A stretch of DNA of 64,000 nt from contig NZ_FOLH01000003.1 of NCBI RefSeq assembly GCF_900112235.1, forward strand, positions 186,001 through 250,000, written 5' to 3'. Every line of letters begins with the position of its first letter. The stretch's first letter is position 1. Positions 38,169 to 47,437 of the stretch are shown piece after piece. The notes under the pieces are model-generated. The model was not told the DNA's origin and made no database searches. It saw only the letters and a list, made by a program, of their open reading frames with translations. The translations under genes and the position numbers were made by a program. Source of the stretch: Marinospirillum celere (GTDB taxonomy: Bacteria; Pseudomonadota; Gammaproteobacteria; Pseudomonadales; Halomonadaceae).

Positions 38169-41100
38169 ATGTTTGCAGGCTGGCAACTCATCCTCTTTTC
38201 TCTGGCCTATTTATTAATTCTGTTTGCCATTGCCTGGCAGGGTGACCAGAAAGCACGGAAGCAATTACAACCCAAAAGCCGTCCATGGATCTATAGCCTT
38301 GCGCTGACGGTTTACTGTACCTCCTGGAGCTTCTTTGGTGCTGTTGGGCAGGCTGCAGGCGGTGGACTTCTCTATCTGAGTATTTTTCTTGGTCCGATAC
38401 TCACTTATTTCTTTGCCTGGCCTTGGTTGCGCAAAATTTTCCGAGTCAGTAAAGCACAAAACATTACCTCTATCGCCGATTTTATTGCTTCTCGCTATGG
38501 CAAATGGCAAACCCTTGCCGTGGTCGTTACCGGCATCGCCCTTATCGGCACCCTGCCTTATATTGCACTTCAGTTAAAAGCTGTATCCATGGCTTATGAA
38601 GTTCTGACCAGCTACCCGGAAGTCGCTAGCCAAGCTGAGTACACCAATCTGCCTATCCTGACGGATACAGCCTTTCATGTGGCGGTGGTGCTGGCACTTT
38701 TTGCCATTCTCTTTGGTACCCGCCATATTGATGCTACTGAGCACCATGAAGGCCTGATTCAAGCCATTGCCTTTGAATCACTGGTCAAGCTTTTTGCATT
38801 TCTCGCCGTCGGCATCTTTATTACCTGGGGGGTCTTTTCTGGTTTTAGTGATTTGACCGCCAAGGCTGAGTTTTTCAGGCCCTTGGAAGCACAACTCAAC
38901 ACCAGTGCCTTGACTCAGGGTTTTGTCGCCCAGACCCTGCTGGCCATGATGGCCATCATTCTTTTACCCAGAATGTTCCATGTGACCGTGGTTGAAAATG
39001 CCCACAAAGATGATGCCCGCCATGCCCGCTGGTTTCTGCCTGCTTACCTGACCCTCTTTGCTATTTTTGTCTTACCCATCGCAGCAGCGGGGCTGATCAC
39101 CTTCCCAGATGGCAATATTGAAGCCGATACCTTTGTCCTGACTTTACCCCTTGCCTATGATGCCGGCTGGCTGGCTCTACTTGCTTATATCGGCGGCTTT
39201 TCTGCGGCGACCAGCATGGCCATCATGGCAACGGTTGCGGTCAGCATCATGGTTTCCAACGAAATAGTCATTCCCTTCCTACTAAAAACACGTTGGGTCA
39301 GCAGTACATCCCACCAAAATTTTGGCCGCCTGGTGCTGAGAATTCGTCGCCTGACCATTCTCTTGGTTTTACTACTGGGCTACCTGACTTATCGCATCAT
39401 TGCAGAATTCAACTCTCTGGCAGCTACGGGCTTTCTGGCTTTTGCAGCCATAGGGCAATTGGCTCCCGCCGTTATTGGTGGCATCCTTTGGAAGCAGGGA
39501 AATCGCTGGGGTGCTCTCGCAGGCCTGATTATTGGTGGCATCTTCTGGACCTATACCCTCTTGCTACCTAGCCTGGAAGCAGCCGGTCTCGTCCACCACC
39601 AACTTCTTAGCCAGGGCCCCTGGGGAATCGAATGGCTAAGGCCAACGGCCCTTTTCCTGCCCACCGGGCTGGATTTCTTTTCCCAGGGTGTCCTCTGGAG
39701 TTTGACGGCCAACCTTCTTGCCTATGTTTTGGTATCCCGTTTTACCCATCAGCGCGTGATAGATCGCATCCAGGCTTCTGCCTTTGTTGATAACCTGGAA
39801 AGCAAGCCCGCTAAAAACTCCAGACTCTGGAAGGGCTCAACCAATCTGGGTGATCTACGCCTATTAGCTGAACGTTTTCTAGGTGAAGGTCCGGTCAGAA
39901 AGGCTTATCGCGACTATGCCCTCAAACGCCACCTGCCTGCTTTACGGGATGAAGACCCAGCCAGCATTGAAATCATCCAGTTTACCGAACGCTTATTGGC
40001 CGGGGTTCTAGGGGCTTCCTCGGCGCGGGTGGTGATGAGCTCGACACTGCAAGGCAAGGAAATAAAAATCTCTGATGTCATCTCCATTGTCGATGAAGCC
40101 TCCCAGGTTCTTGAGTTCAACCGCGGCCTCTTGCAGTCCACCATAGAGAACCTCTCTCAGGGTATTAGCGTGATTGATCAGCACATGAACCTGGTGATAT
40201 GGAACCAACGCTACCTAGAACTCTTCAGCTTTCCGGATAATTTTATTCGCGTCGGTCGTCCGGCTGTGGAAATTTTCCGCTATAACGCCGAAAAAGGAGA
40301 ATATGGCCCCGGTGATCCTGAAACCCATGTTCAGCAGTTGATGGATAACATTCAGGAAAACGAGCCTCACCGTTACCTGCGCTACCGCAAGGATGGCACC
40401 GTTATTGAAATACAGGGCAACCCTATGCCTGGTGGCGGCTTTGTTTACAGTTACCAGGACATTACCCAGCAAAAACAAATTGAAGAAGCCCTGATTCAGT
40501 CTGAGAACAATATCCGGATTTATACCGACAATGTTCCTGCACTGATTGCCTACTTTGATACCGAAAGGCGCTACCTGTTTACCAACAGAGCCTATGAAGA
40601 AGCCATGAACATCGATCGCAACCGGGTAATCGGTCGGCCTGTTTATGAAGTTCTACCTCCGGCTGAGTATGAGGCACGCAGCTCCTTTATGCGCGCTGCC
40701 TTGGAAGGACGCCGACAAACCTTTGAATTAGAGCTACCTGGCCGCAACCACAGCATTCGCTATGCACTGGTCACCTATACTCCACACGTCGCCGAAAATG
40801 GTGAGCTACTGGGTTTCTTCGCGCTCTATCAGGATATTACTGAGAGGCGGCTGGTTGAAATAGCCCTTCAGGAAACCAATGAACATCTTGAAGAAAGGGT
40901 TCGTGAACGTACCCTGGCTCTCTCTGAGCTTAACTCAGCACTCTTTAAAGAAAACCAGGTCCGGGCCCAAGCGGAAGACAGTATGCGCCTGGCCAAACAG
41001 CAGGCTGAAGATGCCAATGCTTCGAAAACTCGCTTTTTGGCAGCTGCCAGTCATGACTTACTCCAGCCACTGAATGCTGCCCGCCTGTTTACCTCTGCAC

Positions 41101-42128
41101 TGGCCCAGCAGGTTCAGGAAGAAGAGCACATCAAAACCACCCGTCATATCGACAACTCACTGAAAGCCGCCGAAGAGTTGCTAAGTACCCTCCTGGATAT
41201 CTCCAAGTTGGATGCTGGTGCCCTCCAGCCCAAAATCAGTGATTTTGCCTTAAGCGAAATCCTTAACCCCTTGATGGCTGAATTTGAGGTTATGGCTGCT
41301 GACCGGGAGCTGCATTTGGAACAAGTGAAAACCCAGGCCTGGGTCCGTAGTGACCCCCAGATGCTCAGACGCATACTACAAAACTTCCTTTCCAATGCCC
41401 TGCGTTATACCGGTGAAGGTCGGGTACTGCTTGGCTGTCGCCGTCAGAAAGACTCACTACGTATTGAAATCTGGGATACAGGACCTGGCATCCCGGAAAG
41501 TCGCATCAAGGAAATCTTCCAGGAATTTAGACGCCTGGACACACCGGATAAACGCAATGAAAAGGGTTTGGGACTGGGCCTATCCATTGCGGACCGTATG
41601 GCCAGAGTGCTTGGCCATGAAATTGCTGTACGTAGTTGGCAGAGCAAGGGGACGGTTTTTTCCGTTACCCTGCCGCGCGTAGCTGCTCAGCAAGTCGGCT
41701 CTACCTTTGTTCCAGGTAGACGCAATTTCAACAAGCTGGATGGCCTGGAGCTGTTATGTATTGATAACGAGCCGCTCATTTTGGAAGGCATGCAAGCCAT
41801 GCTTAAAGGCTGGAAGTGCAACCCACATACAGCAACCAGCCTGGAAGAGGCGAAGGATCTGGTCATTGGAAATCCAGACCAGGAAATTGAAATCTTTCTG
41901 GCTGACTACCATCTCAATGACGGGAAAACCGGCATCCAGGCCCTTCAAGCATTGGAAGCTGCGACTGATCAAAAGCTGAGTGGAATCATCATCACTGCAG
42001 ACCGCACCGATGAAATCGCCGATGAAGTTAGTGAAGCTGGCTTTCTACTACTGCACAAGCCCGTAAAACCCGCAGCCTTACGGGCAATGATTACGCGTCT
42101 TTTGCAAAGTCGCAAAAGACATGGCTGA
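38169..42128 (+). CDS. crbS: CrbS-type hybrid sensor kinase with SSS-transporter sensor domain
   Basis: A 1319-residue hybrid histidine kinase. Residues 1-510 are a 12-13 helix sodium/solute symporter-like domain ('YCTSWSFFGAVGQAAGG', 'ITSIADFIASRYGK'). A linker of about 150 residues leads to two PAS domains (about 655-780 and 785-905), a coiled coil ('LEERVRERTLALSELNS'), the HisKA box with H962 ('AAASHDLLQPLNAARL'), an ATPase domain ('NFLSNALRYT', 'GPGIPESRIKEIF', 'GLGLGLSIADRMA') and a C-terminal receiver with D1246 ('FLADYHLNDGKTG'). CrbS of Vibrio and MxtR of Pseudomonas control acs. The gene converges on crbR with 2 bases between stops. Confidence 0.9.
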   Translation: MFAGWQLILFSLAYLLILFAIAWQGDQKARKQLQPKSRPWIYSLALTVYCTSWSFFGAVGQAAGGGLLYLSIFLGPILTYFFAWPWLRKIFRVSKAQNITSIADFIASRYGKWQTLAVVVTGIALIGTLPYIALQLKAVSMAYEVLTSYPEVASQAEYTNLPILTDTAFHVAVVLALFAILFGTRHIDATEHHEGLIQAIAFESLVKLFAFLAVGIFITWGVFSGFSDLTAKAEFFRPLEAQLNTSALTQGFVAQTLLAMMAIILLPRMFHVTVVENAHKDDARHARWFLPAYLTLFAIFVLPIAAAGLITFPDGNIEADTFVLTLPLAYDAGWLALLAYIGGFSAATSMAIMATVAVSIMVSNEIVIPFLLKTRWVSSTSHQNFGRLVLRIRRLTILLVLLLGYLTYRIIAEFNSLAATGFLAFAAIGQLAPAVIGGILWKQGNRWGALAGLIIGGIFWTYTLLLPSLEAAGLVHHQLLSQGPWGIEWLRPTALFLPTGLDFFSQGVLWSLTANLLAYVLVSRFTHQRVIDRIQASAFVDNLESKPAKNSRLWKGSTNLGDLRLLAERFLGEGPVRKAYRDYALKRHLPALRDEDPASIEIIQFTERLLAGVLGASSARVVMSSTLQGKEIKISDVISIVDEASQVLEFNRGLLQSTIENLSQGISVIDQHMNLVIWNQRYLELFSFPDNFIRVGRPAVEIFRYNAEKGEYGPGDPETHVQQLMDNIQENEPHRYLRYRKDGTVIEIQGNPMPGGGFVYSYQDITQQKQIEEALIQSENNIRIYTDNVPALIAYFDTERRYLFTNRAYEEAMNIDRNRVIGRPVYEVLPPAEYEARSSFMRAALEGRRQTFELELPGRNHSIRYALVTYTPHVAENGELLGFFALYQDITERRLVEIALQETNEHLEERVRERTLALSELNSALFKENQVRAQAEDSMRLAKQQAEDANASKTRFLAAASHDLLQPLNAARLFTSALAQQVQEEEHIKTTRHIDNSLKAAEELLSTLLDISKLDAGALQPKISDFALSEILNPLMAEFEVMAADRELHLEQVKTQAWVRSDPQMLRRILQNFLSNALRYTGEGRVLLGCRRQKDSLRIEIWDTGPGIPESRIKEIFQEFRRLDTPDKRNEKGLGLGLSIADRMARVLGHEIAVRSWQSKGTVFSVTLPRVAAQQVGSTFVPGRRNFNKLDGLELLCIDNEPLILEGMQAMLKGWKCNPHTATSLEEAKDLVIGNPDQEIEIFLADYHLNDGKTGIQALQALEAATDQKLSGIIITADRTDEIADEVSEAGFLLLHKPVKPAALRAMITRLLQSRKRHG

Positions 42129-42130
42129 AG

Positions 42131-42793
42131 TCAGTCAGCAACCTTGGGGGGGTCAACTTCCAGACGCTTGGCAGCAATAACTGCCTGAGTACGTGAATGC
42201 ACACCCAGCTTACGCAGGATGGCTGTAACATGCGCCTTAATGGTCGCTTCAGAAACATCCAGCTCGTAAGCAATTTGTTTATTCAGCAGCCCTTCCGTCA
42301 GCATATTAAGAACGCGGAATTGCTGAGGGGTCAGAGATGAGAGAGCTTCAGCAAAACGGGCCTCATCTTCACTGATCTCATCAAGATTGGCTGCCACTTC
42401 AGGTGGGATCCAAACTTCCCCTTGAATAACCTGAGCAATCGCTTCAGCAATGGTGTCCAGAGATGAAGACTTGGGAATAAACCCTGAAGCTCCGTAATCC
42501 ATCGCACGACGAATAACGTGATTATCTTCACTTCCTGAAACCACTACCACCGGAATTCCCGGATTGACGCCCCGCAAAAAGACCAGACCAGAAAAGCCAT
42601 GAGCACCGGGCATATGCAGATCCAAAAGAATAAGATCAGCATCAGGGTTTTCGGCAACAACCTGGTGTACACCATCCAGGGTGTCAGCTTCTACGATCTC
42701 CACATCACTCAACGCCTGACGAACCGCTTGTTGCAAGGCAGCGCGGAACAGCGGGTGGTCATCGGCTACGATTATTTTGTGGCGTAAAGCCAT
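42131..42793 (-). CDS. crbR: CrbR/ErdR-type LuxR-family response regulator
   Basis: A 220-residue response regulator: receiver domain with acidic pocket 'VADDHPLF' and phospho-acceptor D58 ('LILLDLHMPG'), and a C-terminal LuxR-type helix-turn-helix ('LTPQQFRVLNMLTEGLLNKQIAYELDVSEATIKAHV'). Its neighbours, CrbS-type kinase and acs, identify it as the acetate-switch regulator. It is on the opposite strand to its presumed kinase and lies upstream of acs only in position; acs is transcribed in the same direction but from its own promoter. Confidence 0.9.
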   Translation of the reverse strand: MALRHKIIVADDHPLFRAALQQAVRQALSDVEIVEADTLDGVHQVVAENPDADLILLDLHMPGAHGFSGLVFLRGVNPGIPVVVVSGSEDNHVIRRAMDYGASGFIPKSSSLDTIAEAIAQVIQGEVWIPPEVAANLDEISEDEARFAEALSSLTPQQFRVLNMLTEGLLNKQIAYELDVSEATIKAHVTAILRKLGVHSRTQAVIAAKRLEVDPPKVAD

Positions 42794-42865
42794 TCAATTT
42801 CCTCCGGTGATAAAAAGTCACTCGACACGCATTATTATATTCCTGTTCACATTTATCAAGGTAAC

Positions 42866-42896
42866 AGAAAAAGAAAGCCCCGCACTGAGGCGGGGC
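42866..42896 (-). terminator. Intrinsic terminator after acs
   Basis: A 7-bp GC stem (GCCCCGC/GCGGGGC, arms 42890-42896 and 42877-42883) followed on the minus strand by TTTCTTTTTC. Confidence 0.82.
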
Positions 42897-42932
42897 AAAG
42901 CAATGCCAAAGGGTTAGGCTTGCGACTACAAC

Positions 42933-44882
42933 TTACTTGATTGCACGGTTGGCAATCAAATCATCAACCACTGAAGGATCAGCCAGGGTTGAAGTATCAC
43001 CCAGACCATCGGTTTCATTGGCGGCAATCTTACGCAGAATACGGCGCATGATTTTGCCGGAACGGGTTTTGGGTAAGCCAGGAGAAAACTGAACCACATC
43101 TGGAGAAGCAATAGGACCTATTTCTTTGCGCACCCATTGGACCAATTCTTTTTTCAGATCATCGGAAGGATCGAAGCCATCCGCCAGAGTTACGTAGACA
43201 TAAATACCCTGACCCTTGATGTCATGAGGGTAGCCAACCACAGCCGCTTCTGCTACTGCCTGGTGAGCAACCATCGCTGACTCTACTTCAGCTGTACCCA
43301 TCCGGTGACCGGAAACATTGATGACATCATCAACTCGACCGGTAATCCAATAATAGCCATCATCGTCGCGACGGCAGCCATCACCGGTGAAATACATTCC
43401 CTGGTAGGTAGAGAAATAAGTTTGTACAAAGCGCTCATGGTCACCCCAGATAGAGCGCCCTTGACCAGGCCAGGAATCCAAAATAACCAGATTACCTTCA
43501 GTTGCTCCTTCCAAAATCTTGCCTTCTGCGTCAACCAAAGCGGGTTGAACACCAAAGAAAGGTAGCGTTGCCGAACCTGGCTTCAGATCGGTTGCACCAG
43601 GCAGGGGTGAAATCAGAATGCCACCCGTTTCTGTTTGCCACCAGGTATCAACGATAGGACACTTGCTATTGCCGATTTTATCGTAGTACCACTGCCAGGC
43701 TTCAGGGTTGATGGGTTCACCCACCGAGCCCAACAAGCGCAAGGAATCACGCTTGGTGTTGCCCATCACATCGTCGCCTTGGGCCATCAGGGCACGAACG
43801 GCTGTTGGGGCGGTATAAAGAATGGTGACACCATGCTTATCAACAATATCGCCAAAGCGGCTGTGTGAAGGATAAGAAGGTACACCTTCAAACATCAAGG
43901 TAGTGGCACCGTTGGCCAGAGGGCCGTAAACGATATAGCTGTGACCAGTAACCCAGCCCACATCAGCAGTACACCAGTAAACATCACCGGGATGGTAATC
44001 AAAAATATACTGGTGGGTCATAGAGGCATAGACCATGTAGCCGCCCGTTGTATGCTTCAAGCCTTTAGGCGCACCTGTAGAGCCTGAAGTAAACAGAATG
44101 AAAAGCGGATCTTCGGCCTTCATTTCTTCAGGGGCACACTCATCAGCGGCATCCTTGACCAGATCATGCCACCAGACATCCCGATCATCGTGCCAGGCAA
44201 TATCACCACCGGTACGCTTCAGAACCACAACATGTTCAACGGTTTTAACCTTGGGATTGGTCAGGCCTTCATCCACATTTTCTTTCAGTGGAACCTGCTT
44301 GCCACCGCGCAGACCTTCATCTGAAGTAATGATGACACGTGAATCAGAGCTGATCACACGGCTGGCAATCGCATCAGGAGAGAAGCCACCGAAAACTACT
44401 GAGTGGATAGCACCGATACGGGCACAGGCCAGCATGGCAACGGCTGCTTCAGGCACCATAGGCATGTAGAGGGTTACTACCTCACCCTTCTTCACACCCA
44501 GCTTTTTCAAACCATTGGCAAAGCGGCAAACCTCGTGATAGAGCTCACGGTAGGTTACTTTCTTGTCTTCGTTGGGGTCATCACCTTCCCAGATGATGGC
44601 AACTTCATCGCCGCGCTCTTCAAGGTGACGATCCAGACAGTTGACAGAAGCATTCAGGGTGCCATCTTCAAACCAACGAATATCGACATTATGAGAATCA
44701 AAACTGGTATTTTTTACCTTGGTGTAAGGTTTCATCCAGTCAATACGCTTACCCTGCTCTGCCCAGAAGGCTTCGGGATTTTCCACCGACTCCTTGTACA
44801 TGGACAGGTATTTTTCCTTGTCGATCCAGGCCGTTTTTGCCAGTTCGGAAGGGACAGGATAAAGCTTTTGTTGTTCGCTCAT
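42933..44882 (-). CDS. acs: Acetyl-CoA synthetase
   Basis: A 649-residue AMP-forming ligase that activates acetate to acetyl-CoA. '[19 protein letters not shown]' is the ATP/AMP-binding P-loop, '[11 protein letters not shown]' the adenylation motif, and '[17 protein letters not shown]' includes the lysine that is acetylated for control in studied Acs proteins. Full length and normal. GAGG lies about 9 bases before the ATG. It ends at its own terminator and is expected to be controlled by CrbS/CrbR. Confidence 0.97.
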   Translation of the reverse strand: MSEQQKLYPVPSELAKTAWIDKEKYLSMYKESVENPEAFWAEQGKRIDWMKPYTKVKNTSFDSHNVDIRWFEDGTLNASVNCLDRHLEERGDEVAIIWEGDDPNEDKKVTYRELYHEVCRFANGLKKLGVKKGEVVTLYMPMVPEAAVAMLACARIGAIHSVVFGGFSPDAIASRVISSDSRVIITSDEGLRGGKQVPLKENVDEGLTNPKVKTVEHVVVLKRTGGDIAWHDDRDVWWHDLVKDAADECAPEEMKAEDPLFILFTSGSTGAPKGLKHTTGGYMVYASMTHQYIFDYHPGDVYWCTADVGWVTGHSYIVYGPLANGATTLMFEGVPSYPSHSRFGDIVDKHGVTILYTAPTAVRALMAQGDDVMGNTKRDSLRLLGSVGEPINPEAWQWYYDKIGNSKCPIVDTWWQTETGGILISPLPGATDLKPGSATLPFFGVQPALVDAEGKILEGATEGNLVILDSWPGQGRSIWGDHERFVQTYFSTYQGMYFTGDGCRRDDDGYYWITGRVDDVINVSGHRMGTAEVESAMVAHQAVAEAAVVGYPHDIKGQGIYVYVTLADGFDPSDDLKKELVQWVRKEIGPIASPDVVQFSPGLPKTRSGKIMRRILRKIAANETDGLGDTSTLADPSVVDDLIANRAIK

Positions 44883-44938
44883 CAGACTCAGCCTCTGTGT
44901 CTCAATGGATTTGTTTTTGTGTCGACTTACTGCAGGAA

Positions 44939-44966
44939 GTTATACATGCCTGAAGCAGGGTAACAA
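44939..44966 (-). promoter_or_regulatory. Candidate acs promoter
   Basis: On the minus strand TTGTTA (44961-44966), 16 bases, TATAAC (44939-44944; 5 of 6). A leader of about 50 bases follows. The sequence GGTCTAATG (44967-44975) lies directly upstream of the -35, a place where an activator could bind. Confidence 0.5.
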
Positions 44967-45032
44967 CATTAGACCTTGGTAGAAGCTTTTTTGTATTATT
45001 TTTCAATAGCTTACAACCAAGTGACCAATAGG

Positions 45033-45617
45033 TCATCCTTCGGTCACGCTTTGATCCAGACGTACAAAGCCTAAAAAGCTATTGCACTCCCGGCAAATGT
45101 ATCGCTGGCCACGCAAAATCTTGTTGTGACGCCTGACTGTCAAAGCGTGTTCTTTACCCGGACAGGCACATTGATAAATATAGCCCTGTCGAGCCGAACG
45201 TCGAGTATCAAATTGATGAGTAGCTTTGGGTTTCAGCTCAAAAACCTGTTGCATGATTTGCTGCCATTCACGGCCATGGGGTTTGATTTTTCGCCCATGC
45301 AGTTGCCAAGCCAGTAAGTGTGCCACTTCGTGAGGTACCACCTCAGACAGAAAAGCCTCCTGATTTTCTTTTAATAGCACCGGGTTAAACCTCAAGCGAT
45401 TCCGGTTTAATTCAGCCACCCCGGCACTTCGCCCTCGAAGATCAAGACGCACCTCAGGGCGAGGAAAGGATTTCAGATAAAAGTTCTCTGCCAAGGCATA
45501 GCAATGCAGAACCTGACTGCGCAGCTGCACAAAGCCTGGGTTATGCCTAGGCCGGGCCAGAGACTCAAAAAGTGACTGCTGTTCGTTCAAAAGCCTGTTA
45601 ACCTTGTGCAAATCCAA
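45033..45617 (-). CDS. sprT: SprT-family zinc metalloprotease-like protein
   Basis: About 194 residues. The zinc-protease motif is 'VVPHEVAHLLAWQLHGRK' (HExxH), followed by 'HGREWQQIMQQVFEL'. The C-terminus is a zinc ribbon ('YQCACPGKEH', 'YICRECNSFLGF'). The start is uncertain: the frame is open to 45692 with no ATG after that point, and the first ATG-free region overlaps the start of the divergent YecA-like gene at 45636. TTG codons at 45626, 45617 and 45611 are candidates; I give 45617. Confidence 0.78.
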   Translation of the reverse strand: MDLHKVNRLLNEQQSLFESLARPRHNPGFVQLRSQVLHCYALAENFYLKSFPRPEVRLDLRGRSAGVAELNRNRLRFNPVLLKENQEAFLSEVVPHEVAHLLAWQLHGRKIKPHGREWQQIMQQVFELKPKATHQFDTRRSARQGYIYQCACPGKEHALTVRRHNKILRGQRYICRECNSFLGFVRLDQSVTEG

Positions 45618-45635
45618 TTTAAGCAAGATTCTAGC

Positions 45636-46271
45636 ATGCAAGAAGATCAACAACCCCCTCAGAGCCTGCTCAATGACGACCAGTTGGAACAACTGGATGG
45701 GCTTCTATCACAACTGAACCAGGATGACGAGGCTACCAACCTGTTTACCAGCCTGGGTTATGTGACGGCTCAGGCCATGAACCCCCAACCCGAAAACGCA
45801 GCAGTTTGGCTGGATGCGTTGCTGGATAACCCTGAAGCAGCAACTACAGCCAAACAAGAACTGCTGGGGCTTCTTCAACAAGCACATCGCCTGGCAGCCC
45901 AGGGGTTTTACCAGGGGGCAGGAATCGAACTCCCCTTTATACCTGAGTGGCAGGATGAAACGGCTGAGTTTATTACCGACTGGTGTGCAGGCTTTATGCA
46001 GGCTGTCTTTGAACAGGAAGACGTTTGGTTCGATGATCAGGAACAGGCACTTGCCGAACTCCTGCTGCCTATCATGGCATTATCCGGTCTGTTTGCTGAA
46101 GAAGCTGACTTTGCAGAAATGGAAGAAGACCCGGCACTGCTGGATGCCTTTGCACGCCAGCTGCCTGAGTTGCTACTGGATATTTACTGCCAGCTCAATG
46201 CTCCAGAAGAAAAGCAGCCAAAAAGCACTGGCAAACCCAGTTCGGGTAAAAAAAACCGACGCAGGCGTTAA
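45636..46271 (+). CDS. UPF0149 (YecA/YgfB-like) protein
   Basis: About 211 residues. 'EQLDGLLSQLN', 'GYVTAQAMNP', 'GAGIELPFIPEW' and 'FITDWCAGFMQAVF' are typical of UPF0149. No SEC-C zinc motif is present; the C-terminus is lysine/arginine-rich instead. Function is unknown in general. The ATG at 45636 is preferred over an in-frame GTG at 45606. It converges on the clsB-like gene with a 3-base gap. Confidence 0.82.
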   Translation: MQEDQQPPQSLLNDDQLEQLDGLLSQLNQDDEATNLFTSLGYVTAQAMNPQPENAAVWLDALLDNPEAATTAKQELLGLLQQAHRLAAQGFYQGAGIELPFIPEWQDETAEFITDWCAGFMQAVFEQEDVWFDDQEQALAELLLPIMALSGLFAEEADFAEMEEDPALLDAFARQLPELLLDIYCQLNAPEEKQPKSTGKPSSGKKNRRRR

Positions 46272-46274
46272 CAG

Positions 46275-47399
46275 CTAGCTGGGGCTTTTAAACCGCTGAA
46301 TCACTTCATCAAGCAGGCCCCAGAAATATTCCCTGATTTTTTGTCGGCGCGAACGCCTTTTCCAAAGCTCGGCATCCAACCAAAGGCTTTGCGCCCGACA
46401 CTCTTGAAACCAGCTTTCAACCTGTTCGGCAAAAGCTGCATCCAATACCTCCTGGTTAGCTTCAAGATTCCAATGCAGTCCCCAGTGATCAAAATTGCAA
46501 GACCCCACCGAAGCCCAGTCATCGCAAAGGCTAACCTTGGCATGCAAAAAACTGGGTTGGTATTCATAAATCTGCACACCGGCAGCCAGGAGCTTCTGAT
46601 AAAACCTTTGGCCAGCATAGCGAACTGGGGGATGATCCGTTTCTGGCCCTGGCAAAAGTAGATGCACCTCAACACCTCGACGGGCAGCAGCCATCAGGGC
46701 ACGGCGCAAGCGCCTGCTGGGAGCAAAATAAGGCGTAGCCAACCAAATCTGCTGTTTGGCCTGCTGAATATTTCTCAATAGCGACAGCTTGATAGCGTGC
46801 AAATAAAGGCCTTGCCCATAGACCAAGCGGCCTTCACCACCCTGACGGTAAAGAGCAGGCGGTGAGCAGGCAAGCAGCTCCAGTTTTCGGCCTCGGGCCT
46901 GATGCCAGGTTCGCCAAAACAGGGTTTGCCAGTCAGCCACACAAGGCCCCTCGATTCTCACCACCACCTCTTGCCAGGCTGCTTCGCTGCCCGCAAAGTC
47001 ATCAGTCAAACCAAAGCCACCGGTAAAAGCAATGCGTCCATCCACCAATAGCAATTTACGGTGATCACGCATCAAGTTACGACTGACCTTGCGCCAATGC
47101 AGGGGATTAAACCAGTTAATACGAACTCCGGCTGCAAGCAACTGCAAGCGCTCATCATCATTCAGTTGGGCAGCACCAAAGCTGTCCAGCAGCAAGGCAA
47201 CCCGAACACCGCGCAGTGAAGCTGCAACCAGGTGCTGAATCCACAGCTGGGTTTGCTGGCCGGACTCAACCAGATACACTTCCAGCAAAATATATTCAGT
47301 TGCCTGATCTATCTCGGTTAACATGGCTGGAAAAAACTCCTGGCCCTGCACCAAGAGCTGTAACTGATTACCAGCACGCCAGGAAAAATGTTTAGCCAT
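46275..47399 (-). CDS. clsB: Phospholipase D-family cardiolipin synthase (ClsB-like)
   Basis: A 374-residue protein without N-terminal membrane helices. The two HKD motifs are 'DHRKLLLVDGRIAFTGGFGL' and 'FLHAKVSLCDDWASVGSCNFD' (HxK-x4-D). This soluble two-HKD architecture matches ClsB rather than ClsA, which has two membrane segments. It would make cardiolipin from phosphatidylglycerol. The next gene, plsB, starts divergently; both act in phospholipid synthesis. Confidence 0.85.
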   Translation of the reverse strand: MAKHFSWRAGNQLQLLVQGQEFFPAMLTEIDQATEYILLEVYLVESGQQTQLWIQHLVAASLRGVRVALLLDSFGAAQLNDDERLQLLAAGVRINWFNPLHWRKVSRNLMRDHRKLLLVDGRIAFTGGFGLTDDFAGSEAAWQEVVVRIEGPCVADWQTLFWRTWHQARGRKLELLACSPPALYRQGGEGRLVYGQGLYLHAIKLSLLRNIQQAKQQIWLATPYFAPSRRLRRALMAAARRGVEVHLLLPGPETDHPPVRYAGQRFYQKLLAAGVQIYEYQPSFLHAKVSLCDDWASVGSCNFDHWGLHWNLEANQEVLDAAFAEQVESWFQECRAQSLWLDAELWKRRSRRQKIREYFWGLLDEVIQRFKSPS

Positions 47400-47437
47400 T
47401 AACGGTGGCTTCCTTACTCTTTGTGATTACAACAACC

